Below are positions 1 through 9,007 of a DNA stretch of 64,000 nucleotides, in pieces. Below the pieces are notes generated by a model. The model ran no database searches and had not been told where the DNA came from. It saw nothing but the letters and a program-made list of their open reading frames with translations. Location of the stretch: contig NZ_CP065800.1 in assembly GCF_023206215.1 (NCBI RefSeq), positions 1,550,001 to 1,614,000 on the forward strand, written 5' to 3'. A program made the position numbers and the translations under genes. Source of the DNA: Butyrivibrio fibrisolvens (GTDB lineage Bacteria; Bacillota; Clostridia; Lachnospirales; Lachnospiraceae). Position 1 is the stretch's first letter. Every line of letters starts with the position of its first letter.

Positions 1-1647
1 TTTGAAGATATGTACAGGGAGGTTGCAGAGAGTGTTGGCATAGATCCTGATTCAAAGAAGCCGGTAGAGTTTGACTTTTCTGATAAGAAGTTTAGAGATG
101 CATATTTTGAAAAGGTTATGCATCCTTATGAAGATGACGGGGTGGACTTCTGGTGGATAGACTGGCAGCAGGGAACAGGAAGAGACGAAAGAGACGTAGA
201 TCCACTTTTCCTACTCAATCATTATCACTATCACGATCAGGAAGGCAGGAATATAAGGCCTATGATCTTTTCAAGGTATGCAGGCCCGGGAAGTCACAGA
301 TATCCTGTGGGATTTTCAGGAGATACTGTCATGACCTGGAAGAGTCTTGACTTCCAGCCTTATTTTACCAGCACTTCAAGTAATATAGGTTACGGCTACT
401 GGAGTCATGATATCGGCGGCCACATGATGGGTGACAAGGATGATGAGAGACTTATAAGATGGATCCAGTACGGAGTATTCTCTCCTATAAATCGTCTTCA
501 CTCCAGTAGCAGCGCCTTCCTTAACAAGGAACCCTGGGCTATTGATGAGCCTTATCGCGCTGTCATGACAGACTATTTAAGACTTCGTCACAGACTCCTT
601 CCATATCTATATACAGAAAGCTTCAGAGCATATGAAGAAGATAAGCCAATAGTAAGACCTATGTACTACCTGTTACCTGATGATGAGAGAGCCTACAATG
701 TCCCATGCGAATACGGATTTGGCGATGAGCTCATAGTCGGTGCCATTACAAGACCTATGGATAGAGAACTTAGGCTATCTACTGTGAACATGGTACTTCC
801 AAGCGGCCGCTGGTACGATATCTTCACAGGCACTATCTATAATGGCGGCATTATGAGGAAGATGTACAGACGCCTTACTGATATCCCTGTTCTTCTTGGC
901 GAAGGCGGCATAATTCCTATGTCTCTTGATGATAAGACTAATGGAGTAGTAAATCCAACAGATATCAGGCTCTGTATAGGATTTGGTCAAAACGGATCTT
1001 ACGAAATGTACGAAGATGACGGCATCACCATGAACTATTTAAGTGGCAGCTATGTTAAGACAAGATTTGAAACAGCAGTAGATCAAGATACTCTTCATAT
1101 CACCATAGCTCCTGCAAGAGGTGATCTGTCACTTATTCCAGATAAGAGAAAATATGAAATAAGTATATATGGAGCAGAAGTATCTGATATAGATAATATT
1201 GTTATTAAAGGTATATCCGATATTACTGATGATAATGATACTGAAAATAATGATATCGACAATGATGATACTGTCAATAATAATACCAAAGACAGTGATG
1301 CTATAAATGATTGCACTAAAATTTCCGGTAGTGAAGATGATGGTATTTTAAACCCTGAAGCAGTAAGTTATGATAATAGCCGCAGGATCTTAAATATCAC
1401 CATCGGAAGCATCGCAACATCAAAAGGCGCAGTAGTCACAGTATCAGGTATTCATAGAGCCTCCAATGACTACAAGAAGAAAGTCTTTGACATACTAGAA
1501 TATGCCTGGATCCCGATCATGACCAAGGATCTTGTAAATGGTAAGCTCATTAGCATGTCAGATGATGAGTTTTTAAACTGGCTAAAAGAAGCAGACATCT
1601 CTGAAAACCTAAAGAATGCCATAACAGAAATATATGCTGATAAGTAA
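1..1647 (+). CDS. Glycoside hydrolase family 31 enzyme, 5' truncated by window edge
   Basis: Family 31 glycosidase acting on alpha-linked sugars; the exact substrate (alpha-glucoside, alpha-xyloside or other) cannot be read. The frame is open to base 1 and the visible part lacks the N-terminal beta-sandwich, so the gene starts upstream; family members are usually 650-900 residues. The clan GH-D nucleophile motif is WIDWQQG (Asp codon at 160-162) and the acid/base motif is FSGDT (Asp codon at 322-324). These are followed by the conserved barrel segments GYWSHDIGGH and RHRLLPYLY, then C-terminal beta domains. No signal peptide can be judged. Near the C-terminus (about 1195-1345) an Asp/Asn/Thr-rich low-complexity stretch interrupts a beta domain, which is odd for this family. 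A GH2 glycosidase follows in the same direction, suggesting a shared glycan-use role. Family assignment is firm; specificity is not. Confidence 0.88.
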   Translation, partial: FEDMYREVAESVGIDPDSKKPVEFDFSDKKFRDAYFEKVMHPYEDDGVDFWWIDWQQGTGRDERDVDPLFLLNHYHYHDQEGRNIRPMIFSRYAGPGSHRYPVGFSGDTVMTWKSLDFQPYFTSTSSNIGYGYWSHDIGGHMMGDKDDERLIRWIQYGVFSPINRLHSSSSAFLNKEPWAIDEPYRAVMTDYLRLRHRLLPYLYTESFRAYEEDKPIVRPMYYLLPDDERAYNVPCEYGFGDELIVGAITRPMDRELRLSTVNMVLPSGRWYDIFTGTIYNGGIMRKMYRRLTDIPVLLGEGGIIPMSLDDKTNGVVNPTDIRLCIGFGQNGSYEMYEDDGITMNYLSGSYVKTRFETAVDQDTLHITIAPARGDLSLIPDKRKYEISIYGAEVSDIDNIVIKGISDITDDNDTENNDIDNDDTVNNNTKDSDAINDCTKISGSEDDGILNPEAVSYDNSRRILNITIGSIATSKGAVVTVSGIHRASNDYKKKVFDILEYAWIPIMTKDLVNGKLISMSDDEFLNWLKEADISENLKNAITEIYADK

Positions 1648-2059
1648 TATACTGCATAGCATAAGTTGGTATGATAAACGCAGAAAATTAGACCAATTAA
1701 AGGTGATTATCAGTCTAAATGCTATAATATTTTGCTGATTTAGACTAACTAAAGATGATTTCGAGTCTAAAAACTGTATTTTTTAATCGAAAAAGACGAA
1801 TTAAGCGGTATAATTAGTCTGAAAGAGATATTATACTGGTAAAAGAAGTACTGATAATGTAGGCTTCACTGATACCCTGCCCAAGTGTTTTGGTCACAAA
1901 AATTGTTGTAAATGACATAAGAAATGATGTTGTATTTCAAAAATAATAGTGATAGCTTTAGGATATAGCTTTCTTGACAATACATGAGAAGCTATTACTA
2001 AAACTATCATTTTTATATGTTAAATATTATTTGGACTATTATACAGACTGGGAGGTTAT
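1648..2059 (+). other. Intergenic region with two dyad repeats, upstream of GH2
   Basis: A 412-bp spacer without a credible gene. Its first part holds the two 32-bp dyad repeats described separately. The remainder is A/T-rich and ends with the GGGAGG ribosome site (2050-2055) of the GH2 gene. No T-run terminator for the GH31 gene is obvious. A promoter for GH2 probably lies here, but I cannot pick one with confidence. Confidence 0.5.
1688..1771. repeat. Pair of 32-bp imperfect direct repeats, each with inverted ends
   Basis: Units at 1688-1719 and 1740-1771 match at 26 of 32 positions. Each begins with TTAGAC and ends with GTCTAA, a perfect 6-bp inverted repeat, so each could form a dyad operator or small hairpin. 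A degenerate half-site follows near 1812 (TTAGTCTGAAA). The role is unknown; a regulator-binding array before the GH2 gene is one reading. Confidence 0.6.
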
Positions 2060-4636
2060 ATGGAGAGAGTATTACTTGATCAGGGATGGGAATATAGGAA
2101 GGGATTTCTGGATATGGCAAGTACAGCTGAGGATGGCAAGGGCATACTTGTTGATCTTCCTCATGATGCCATGATAGAAGGTGATGTATCTGAGGATGCG
2201 CCCGGACGTTTTGATATGGGCTATTATAAGGGAAGCCTTATAAACTATACCAAAAAGATAATGATACCGGATAAGTGGAAAGATGACTGTGTAGGCCTTT
2301 ATTTTGACGGTGCTATGTCCAATGCTACAGTAGATATTAATGGATATAAAGTTGCAGCTCATCACTACGGCTATGCACCCTTTTATGTAGACTTGACTGA
2401 CCGCGTTACATTTGGAGAGTACAACAGGATTACTGTTAATCTTAATACTACCATGAATGAGAACTCCAGATGGTATACAGGAACAGGCCTTTTTAGAAGC
2501 GTAGAGCTGTGTCACAGTCCCAGGATTCATGTAGCACATGACGGTATATTTATGTATACCAAAGAAATAGGTGATGTTACATGCACAGATGATGTACTTA
2601 CTGCAGACTACGCTCTTATAGACGCTAAAGTTATGATCGAGAATACATCATATACTAATAGTATTGTTGACGTGATTCTTGAGATTGCAGAAGAAAGCGG
2701 CGAAGTTGTTAAGAGTGTTAAGAGCAGTATCTATGTAGCCAAGGGAACTTCTGAACCTGCAAGCTTTTCTTTTGCCATAGATGATCCAAAACTCTGGGAC
2801 GCAGAGCATCCAAACCTTTATACAGTTACTGCCAAAGTTCAGGACGCCGGAGAGTACAGAACCCACCTTATTCCTAAAGAAGACGGCGCTGTAGATAAGG
2901 CGGTGACACTGTTCGGAATAAGGACTATATCTGTAGATAGCCGTAGAGGACTTAGAATTAATGGAAAGAGTATAAAGCTTAAAGGAGGGTGCCTACACCA
3001 TGACAACGGACTGATTGGAACGGCGTCCTTGTTTGAGACGGAAGTCAGGAAGATACAAAAGCTCAAGGAAGTTGGCTTTAATGCTATAAGAACATCTCAT
3101 AATCCGCCGTCCAAGGTCCTGATAGAAGCCTGCGACAGACTTGGAATGTACGTTCTAGACGAAGCCTTTGATGCCTGGAATATGGCCAAGAGAAGCGGAG
3201 ACTACAGCCAGTATTTTGACGCTGATTGGGAGAAGGACCTCACATCTTTTGTCACAAGAGATAGGAACAGCCCTGCAGTTATCATGTGGTCAACTGGTAA
3301 CGAGATACCTGAAAGAGGAGGCCTTTCAGATGGATATAAGGTAGCATCTATGCTGGCAGCCAAGGTTAAGAGCCTGGATCCATCAAGACCTGTATGTAAC
3401 GCTGTATGCTCTATGTGGAGCGGCCTTGACGACGAACTTGCAAGTAGTCAAAACCATCAGCAGAACGCATCAGCAAGAGGCGAGTCCCTTCTTTGGGAGA
3501 ATGTCACACTGCCATTTACCAATGGCCTTGATATAGTAGGCTACAACTACCTCGAAGGCCTGTATGAGAAAGACCACGAGCTCTTCCCTGACAGAGTCAT
3601 CTTAGGATCAGAGAACTTCCCAAAAGAGATCGGATTCAGATGGCCATTTATAGAAGAGCACCCATATGTAATAGGTGACTTCACCTGGACAGCATGGGAT
3701 TATATAGGCGAAGCCGGAATCGGCAAGGCTGTGTATGTAGACGAGAATGATCCTAAAGCTCCAAAGAACCCTTGGGAAGTCATGCCATATACATCATCTC
3801 CTTATCCATGGAGATGTGCTAATGATGCAGACTTTGATATTACAGGAAGACTCCTTCCGCAGGGTCAGTACAGGAGCATAGCATGGCATAGCGACAAGAC
3901 CTATGTCTACTCCAAACATCCTGATACTTTTGGCAAAAAAGAGATCTGCAGCATGTGGGGCTTCCCTTATGTAGATAAGAACTGGAATTATAAGGGATAT
4001 GAAGGCAAAGATATCGAGATCGTAGTATTCTCATCTGCCGATGAAGTAGAAGTCCTTGTAAACGGCAAGTCCATAGGAATTAAGAGAACAGATCTAAATG
4101 ACAGATTCCCTAACTGCGCAGTATTCGAAACGGTATACGAAGAAGGCGTAGTCGAAGCAATAAGCTATAAACTAGGCGCTGAAGCAGTATCAGGATCATG
4201 TAATAATGACAACAATGATTCAGATATAAATACAGATAAGAATACAGATAAGGATGTCACAAGGGTTGTTATAAGTAGGGATACCCTTGAGACAACCAAG
4301 GTCCCTGCCGCTATAAGACTTGTGCCTGAGAAGACCAGCCTTAAAGCTGACGGCCATGACGTATCATATATAGGCATAGAGATAGTTGACGAGGACGGAG
4401 CAGTAGTACCGGATGCTGAAGTCTCCATAACAGCTTCCATATCCGGTAAGGCCAAACTCTCCGGTCTTGGAACAGGCAATCCCAAGACAGAAGAGAACTA
4501 TACCGATAATATAACTACTACCTATAAAGGTATGGCAATGGCAGTATTAAGAAGCGGATATGAAAAGGGCGAAGCAATCCTATCCATTGAATCACAAGGC
4601 TTCTTGAAAAAAGAAATAAAGATCACATTGGAGTGA
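2060..4636 (+). CDS. Glycoside hydrolase family 2 (beta-galactosidase/beta-glucuronidase-like)
   Basis: An 858-residue GH2 enzyme that cleaves beta-linked sugars from glycans, with retaining chemistry. Domains in order: N-terminal sugar-binding jelly roll (about 1-170), immunoglobulin-like domain (about 180-285), TIM barrel (about 290-590), then C-terminal domains like the DUF4982 and Ig-like modules common in gut GH2 enzymes. Motifs: GGCLHHDNG at the barrel start, acid/base Glu415 in STGNEIPE, and nucleophile Glu518 in LGSENFPK. There is no signal peptide, so it is probably cytoplasmic. The start is set by GGGAGG at 2050-2055. An Asn/Asp/Thr-rich run (about 4198-4260) sits inside the C-terminal half, echoing the one in the upstream GH31. 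Substrate is uncertain between galactosides, glucuronides and related sugars. Confidence 0.9.
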   Translation: MERVLLDQGWEYRKGFLDMASTAEDGKGILVDLPHDAMIEGDVSEDAPGRFDMGYYKGSLINYTKKIMIPDKWKDDCVGLYFDGAMSNATVDINGYKVAAHHYGYAPFYVDLTDRVTFGEYNRITVNLNTTMNENSRWYTGTGLFRSVELCHSPRIHVAHDGIFMYTKEIGDVTCTDDVLTADYALIDAKVMIENTSYTNSIVDVILEIAEESGEVVKSVKSSIYVAKGTSEPASFSFAIDDPKLWDAEHPNLYTVTAKVQDAGEYRTHLIPKEDGAVDKAVTLFGIRTISVDSRRGLRINGKSIKLKGGCLHHDNGLIGTASLFETEVRKIQKLKEVGFNAIRTSHNPPSKVLIEACDRLGMYVLDEAFDAWNMAKRSGDYSQYFDADWEKDLTSFVTRDRNSPAVIMWSTGNEIPERGGLSDGYKVASMLAAKVKSLDPSRPVCNAVCSMWSGLDDELASSQNHQQNASARGESLLWENVTLPFTNGLDIVGYNYLEGLYEKDHELFPDRVILGSENFPKEIGFRWPFIEEHPYVIGDFTWTAWDYIGEAGIGKAVYVDENDPKAPKNPWEVMPYTSSPYPWRCANDADFDITGRLLPQGQYRSIAWHSDKTYVYSKHPDTFGKKEICSMWGFPYVDKNWNYKGYEGKDIEIVVFSSADEVEVLVNGKSIGIKRTDLNDRFPNCAVFETVYEEGVVEAISYKLGAEAVSGSCNNDNNDSDINTDKNTDKDVTRVVISRDTLETTKVPAAIRLVPEKTSLKADGHDVSYIGIEIVDEDGAVVPDAEVSITASISGKAKLSGLGTGNPKTEENYTDNITTTYKGMAMAVLRSGYEKGEAILSIESQGFLKKEIKITLE

Positions 4637-5091
4637 TTGGCCTATTAGAATAATTAGTATAATTAGAATAAATATCGTATTGGTATAAAAAGCGATGCCG
4701 CAATGATATGTAACCTCTTTACTGGATAAGAATAATATCCGGTAAGGAGGTTTTTATTATGAGTTATTCGCTTCATGAAGATGTCATTTGTTATATGAAA
4801 ATACCGTTCGTCTCATGAAGATGTCATTCGTCGGATGAAATGTGCAATCCGTCGAAAAGTTGTGACAAGCAATTTTTTACATTGTATAGTGAATGTGCTT
4901 ATGCTCCTGGGTTCTTAACTGTTTTTAAGACAGTTTTATCAGAAATAAGACATGCATATATTATTCCAATATTTGAGATCATCAAAAATGGCAACATTAA
5001 AGTTAGGAACCAAAACTGAATTTATCAGATAGATAAGAAAAAGTTAATTAAAAGTAAATTTAAAGGAGACATATGACACTCTTGAGGATGC
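4637..5091 (+). other. Intergenic region between GH2 and the LRR protein
   Basis: A 455-bp spacer. It holds the GH2 terminator (4712-4755) and two short direct repeats of CATGAAGATGTCATT near 4773 and 4816. A small hairpin (ACTGT/ACAGT, about 4919-4935) and a 10-codon leader ORF lie just before the next gene. I see no other gene. Confidence 0.5.
4712..4755 (+). terminator. Rho-independent terminator after GH2
   Basis: Arms AACCTCTTTACTGGAT and ATCCGGTAAGGAGGTT pair around a 9-base A/T-rich loop and are followed by a T-run. It lies about 75 bp after the GH2 stop. Confidence 0.8.
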
Positions 5092-5105
5092 ATGGAGAGG
5101 TATAA
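5073..5105 (+). other. Short leader ORF overlapping the LRR-protein start
   Basis: ATG at 5073 has the strongest ribosome site in the area (AAAGGAG, 5062-5068) and encodes ten residues, MTLLRMHGEV, before TAA at 5103-5105. The larger ORF begins at 5092 in another frame, inside this mini-ORF. This could be translational coupling or simply a misplaced start. The ribosome-site context GGAGACATATG recurs at 8322-8332. Confidence 0.4.
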
Positions 5106-6036
5106 GTTGATAAAAAAAATTAAAGAAATAAAAATATATATTATTAGTACAATTATTATAGCATGTGCAATAGCAGTTATTGGATTCTTTAGTAAAGCTT
5201 TTTGGGGGTCAATTTACATACATGATTATTATTCTGAGTATAGCTATGTGATAGATCATGGAGAAGTACATCTTCTTTATTATTGGGGAAATGATGAAAA
5301 TGTAGATATTCCATCCCATATACTCTTTTTCCCTGTTGTGGATCTGTGTAGTAGAAAATATATATGCATGTATCCGGAAGAAGAAAATATGGCTCGTGGA
5401 TTTGAACTAAATCAAAGTTTACGATTCGTCAGTATTCCAAGCACAATAATAGAAATAGGTGATGGGGCATTTAGGGGGTGTAAAAACATTGAAAAAGTAA
5501 CTTTTGGCGGAAATGAAAAAATAATTGGAACTGCTTTTCAAAATTGTAGCTCATTGACTGAAGTTTTGGTTCCTGAAAGTGTAGAAACAATTAATCCATA
5601 TGCTTTTTATGAATGTACAGCGCTTTCTGATGTAGTGATTGGCGATAAAGTAAATTATATAGGATATAATGCTTTTTATCGCACTCCGTGGTTAGAAAAC
5701 TATCCTGATGATTTTGTAATCGTAGGAGATAATAATCTTATATGCTATAAAGGTGATGAAACTGACATAATCATACCTGATGGAGTAAAGAGAATTAGTG
5801 GAGTGTTTATAAGAGGGAAAAATGTAGAATCGGTATATGTTCCTGATACAGTCACTTTTATAGAGTTTGCTGCATTTAATAATAGAGATATTGCAATTAC
5901 TATACAATTTGGAGATGAAGATATAGAGTTTTCAGGTGATCCATGTGATACTGAGTGTGTTATAGTAGCGCCATATGGTTCTTCTGCACAGAAAATGGCT
6001 GAAATTTATGGTCATAAATATATTGAGATTGAATAA
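5092..6036 (+). CDS. BspA-type leucine-rich-repeat membrane-anchored protein
   Basis: A 314-residue protein with one N-terminal hydrophobic segment (about residues 10-33) and an extracellular region of LRR_5/BspA-type repeats. These show as recurring blocks such as IPSTIIEIGDGAFRGC, VPESVETINPYAFYEC and VPDTVTFIEFAAF. Such repeats form solenoid binding surfaces and in gut bacteria occur on surface proteins; the ligand is unknown. The tail APYGSSAQKMAEIYGHKY is typical of the end of these arrays. The start at 5092 has only a weak ribosome site (GAGG at 5084-5087) and lies within a better-initiated mini-ORF. The gene is more A/T-rich than the GH genes before it, in keeping with an accessory region. 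Confidence 0.8.
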   Translation: MERYKLIKKIKEIKIYIISTIIIACAIAVIGFFSKAFWGSIYIHDYYSEYSYVIDHGEVHLLYYWGNDENVDIPSHILFFPVVDLCSRKYICMYPEEENMARGFELNQSLRFVSIPSTIIEIGDGAFRGCKNIEKVTFGGNEKIIGTAFQNCSSLTEVLVPESVETINPYAFYECTALSDVVIGDKVNYIGYNAFYRTPWLENYPDDFVIVGDNNLICYKGDETDIIIPDGVKRISGVFIRGKNVESVYVPDTVTFIEFAAFNNRDIAITIQFGDEDIEFSGDPCDTECVIVAPYGSSAQKMAEIYGHKYIEIE

Positions 6037-6037
6037 G

Positions 6038-6475
6038 ATGAGCAAATCATTATTGGGGGATGACTCTGCGCAAGAACCTGTTTTCAGTTATTTTGAAGCA
6101 ATAAGTGTGCGAATCCTGAATGTATAATGGTACACTCCAACTGTAATAAAAGATACAATCAGATATCTAATGCTTCTGACAAGGCCTGCAATAATTGTTC
6201 CTGAGTCAAGGAATTCTGTGCTAAAGGGGAGCCTAGAGATTTTATCGCAGGCAAAAAATGATATGGATGCATCTGCTACATCTGACTTCTTAATTAAAGT
6301 GTAGATGGTTGGGAAGAACCGGAGACATAATGATTGATAATTGCGACTAACCAGGGATGTGCAGAATCAGCACGCAGAGCAGTTTTTAAATATCCAAATA
6401 GAACATGGGTTTTAATATGTGATAATTTTTTTGCATTAGGATATGAAATACACAGAATGGGAAATTATGGCTAAA
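6038..6475 (+). pseudogene. Decayed cysteine-rich (zinc-ribbon-like) gene remnant
   Basis: No long ORF covers this stretch, but one frame from 6106 reads like protein interrupted by stops. A block with CANPEC and CNKRYNQ ends in CNNC followed by TGA at 6202, then KEFC continues in frame. More stops follow before a final open block (about 6343-6475) containing RRAVFKYPNRTWVLICDN. A separate start fragment at 6038 (MSKSLLGDD) runs in another frame. The spaced Cys pairs suggest a zinc ribbon. I infer a degraded gene with a frameshift and several nonsense changes; the parent family is not identified. Confidence 0.4.
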
Positions 6476-6603
6476 ATGTAAGTGCCTGTTAACCTAAAAA
6501 TCTTATAAATTAGAAGAGTGTATTCATACGTGGATAAATATATAAAAGATAATATTATAGAAAAGACAGATGAATTAAAGTTGGCTAGTTTAAATAAAGT
6601 GCT

Positions 6604-6643
6604 TTTTGCAACTTTTTCTTCTTTGCTACAATTATTATTGATA
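6604..6643 (+). repeat. 40-bp direct repeat, copy 1
   Basis: Nearly identical to 8273-8312 (about four mismatches in 40). Both copies contain CTTCTTTGCTACAATTATT and both precede a start codon (22 and 27 bp away). Function unknown; it may be a shared upstream region left by duplication. Confidence 0.65.
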
Positions 6644-6665
6644 CTAAAAAAGAATAGAGAGTACA

Positions 6666-8186
6666 ATGAGTCATTTTTTAGACAAATACAAGTACCTTTT
6701 AGTAAAACCTATAAAGATTTACTGCATATGTAATGGATTAAATATGCTTATTCATATAATGAATTATTATATGGGATTCTTAGGATTTGGCGCAGATATA
6801 TTGCTATATCCTTTTAAGATTGGTGTTTGCTATTATGTGTACTTGCAGATAAAACACAAAGGTAATGAAAATCACGCAATTATTTCGTCTGTGATCAAAT
6901 ATATAATGATAGCGGATGCTTTAGAACTATTTGTTTCAGTCACGGCAGTGGAAACAAAGGGGCTGGTATTTGCTATATTGTTATTACTGTTTTGTTTAAA
7001 AGCATATCTTGATTATTACCTGTTTCTCATATTATGCAAGTCAGAACCAGCTAAGAAGATGTGGACAATTCTTAACTCAAGTATTGTGATTTTTGTTGCG
7101 CTTGTTTCAATAACTAACCGGATAATGTATGTAGTGTATATCCTTTTGCTCATCAGATTTTTGATGGCTAATAGCATCGTCAAAAGGACCGAAGGAAGTA
7201 TTCCTTTTATAAAGAAAAATGCTGTAATAGTAAAACTGAGCAATGTTAGTGTTAGCCATAAATCTCGGTATTATATTTGGGGAGCAGTTGGAATACTAGC
7301 TGTATGCTTTTTGTGTCTTAGATATAGCAAGGCTACCGGCAAATATGAATTAGTATCTGATGATGGATCAATAGTAGTACATTCAGCAATGGATTATTTT
7401 GTCGAGGATAATTATGGGATAGACAGATTCTGTATTACGAACAGGATGCCGGATTGGACAGGGTTTTCAAGATACTGGTGGGGATTTATCGATGAACAAT
7501 CTGGTAATGTTACGCAGGCACAGTATAGTAATGCTCCTTGTTTTGATGAATCAGGAATTGCATGGGATTATGATGGACATTTCATTGATACCAAGGGAAA
7601 TGTAGTAATAGATGTATCTTCTTTAGTAATGAACAGAAGAGCGCCAAGAACCACTATAATAAATGACTTTTTGGATGTTGCATGGGAAAGCGAAGATTTT
7701 CTTCGTGTATTTAAGTGGATTAGTATTAGGACATTTCACAAAGATGTAAATCCAAGCTATGGTCATGATCATTTCTATGTTGAGTGGCAAGGGCAATCAG
7801 TATATGAAGGTAATGTCATGAATTTGGAGAATGTTTGGGGATTGGGACATTATGATAAAGACATTTATTTCATTAATAATGTTGCAGCTTTTTACTCAGA
7901 GAAAGATGGCGCTTATGGCCTAATCAATGACAAAGGGGAAGTTATAATAAAACCATCAATATATCGTATAGATATATCTAAAAAAGCAGAATTAATATAT
8001 GTGACATTGAAAGGAAAGGGTTATCTAAACATTGTTAATTATGATGGGGTATTTTTATTGGATAGAACAAAAGATTGGTATTTAAAAGAGTATGATGATG
8101 ATACACGCACTGCCTGGTATACACATGATTTTTCTGCTGATGGAGATGTTGTTATAAGCTATGATGGTCAAGTAATTGAGGAATGA
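6666..8186 (+). CDS. Membrane protein with C-terminal WG repeats
   Basis: A 506-residue protein. The first about 170 residues hold five or so hydrophobic segments (for example IVIFVALVSITNRIMYVVYI), then a basic loop and a further membrane span near residues 200-218 (YIWGAVGILAVCFLCLRYS). The rest is soluble and carries WG/KWG-type beta repeats, seen as WGFIDEQSGNV, FIDTKGNVVIDV and YGLINDKGEVIIKP. WG repeats are presumed propeller-like interaction modules, likely outside the membrane here. No enzyme motif is seen. The ribosome site before 6666 is weak. It lies among lipoprotein and surface-protein genes and is probably part of that accessory set. Function unknown. Confidence 0.7.
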   Translation: MSHFLDKYKYLLVKPIKIYCICNGLNMLIHIMNYYMGFLGFGADILLYPFKIGVCYYVYLQIKHKGNENHAIISSVIKYIMIADALELFVSVTAVETKGLVFAILLLLFCLKAYLDYYLFLILCKSEPAKKMWTILNSSIVIFVALVSITNRIMYVVYILLLIRFLMANSIVKRTEGSIPFIKKNAVIVKLSNVSVSHKSRYYIWGAVGILAVCFLCLRYSKATGKYELVSDDGSIVVHSAMDYFVEDNYGIDRFCITNRMPDWTGFSRYWWGFIDEQSGNVTQAQYSNAPCFDESGIAWDYDGHFIDTKGNVVIDVSSLVMNRRAPRTTIINDFLDVAWESEDFLRVFKWISIRTFHKDVNPSYGHDHFYVEWQGQSVYEGNVMNLENVWGLGHYDKDIYFINNVAAFYSEKDGAYGLINDKGEVIIKPSIYRIDISKKAELIYVTLKGKGYLNIVNYDGVFLLDRTKDWYLKEYDDDTRTAWYTHDFSADGDVVISYDGQVIEE

Positions 8187-8272
8187 AATTTGGATAGTAT
8201 CTAGAAGAATCGAGCAGCATTCATAATTCACGGATTGCGGTCACAGAGCATAGTGTTTACACTATTCATCTC

Positions 8273-8312
8273 TTTTGCAACGTTTCCTTCTTTGCTACAA
8301 TTATTAGTGATA
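8273..8312 (+). repeat. 40-bp direct repeat, copy 2
   Basis: Second copy of the repeat at 6604-6643, here 27 bp before the lipoprotein start. The forward translation of both copies keeps a similar peptide (FATF-SLLQLL), so it might also be the end of a lost gene. Confidence 0.65.
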
Positions 8313-8339
8313 TATAGAAAGGGAGACATATGTTTTAAA

Positions 8340-8915
8340 ATGAAAAAGAAATATTTAATACTGGCATTTGCTCTATGCGTAGTTCTTTCAGGATGCGGTG
8401 AGAAGAGTGAGATATCTTCAAAAGGTGAAAGCATGAATGTATCTGCTGATACAGCATCAGATGAAGGTGCATCAGTTCATAACGATGATACTGGCACTGC
8501 AAGTGATAATAACTCACAAGAAGACACTAAGCAGGAAGAAAGCAATAAGGATAACAATCAGTCAGATGCCCAGATAGAAAGTACGGCATCTACAGGAGAT
8601 ACAACGGCATCTTCTGTAGATGCCGTCCCTTCTGACACTACTGCAATAACTCAGGATATGGCATATCAAGGCGTTGACAATTACTGTCATAAGGAATATG
8701 ACTGGAGCATTGCTAAGGACAATCCTGATATCATGTACGTTTATTTGGGAGAAGAGACAGATACCGAGTATCTTGTTATATTCAGAAGCTATACTGGATC
8801 ATTTGTATATTTTTACGTCAATAAGTCAACAGGACTTACAAGGATGGTAGATGTAGTACCTCTTATGGATCTGGAGGAAGAGTCGGGAACTATCAATATA
8901 TACGATTATCTTTGA
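8340..8915 (+). CDS. Predicted lipoprotein of unknown function
   Basis: A 191-residue lipoprotein. The N-terminus MKKKYLILAFALCVVLSGCG is a classic signal peptide II with lipobox LSGC, so I start at 8340; the frame stays open upstream to 8235. Residues about 25-100 are a Ser/Asp/Thr-rich linker expected to span the cell wall. The folded C-terminal part (about 105-191) contains WSIAKDNPDIMYVYLGEE and YTGSFVYFYVNKSTGLTR, perhaps a small beta-rich domain like those found near PepSY or DUF4652-type modules, but no family is certain. A good ribosome site (GGGAG, 8321-8325) first meets a two-codon mini-ORF (ATG TTT TAA, 8330-8338) just before the true ATG. Confidence 0.75.
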   Translation: MKKKYLILAFALCVVLSGCGEKSEISSKGESMNVSADTASDEGASVHNDDTGTASDNNSQEDTKQEESNKDNNQSDAQIESTASTGDTTASSVDAVPSDTTAITQDMAYQGVDNYCHKEYDWSIAKDNPDIMYVYLGEETDTEYLVIFRSYTGSFVYFYVNKSTGLTRMVDVVPLMDLEEESGTINIYDYL

Positions 8916-9007
8916 TTATAGTTTAACATTATGGTAAGAGTGATAGGATTGACATAGTAGAATCTGTATCCGGATGAGTAGTATTCTTTTCTTAATAAGG
9001 AGGGCCT

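Noticed and set aside
2072..2539. 155-codon minus-strand ORF inside GH2
   Set aside because: It is antisense to conserved GH2 domains and has no ribosome site or recognisable motif.
6202..6204. Selenocysteine decoding at TGA in the Cys-rich remnant
   Set aside because: Further in-frame stops follow and no SECIS-like hairpin is evident just downstream; decay is simpler.
6518..6733. 71-codon ORF overlapping the WG-repeat gene start
   Set aside because: There is no ribosome site, and most of it is the 40-bp repeat plus overlap with the stronger gene; kept only as a possible remnant in the repeat note.
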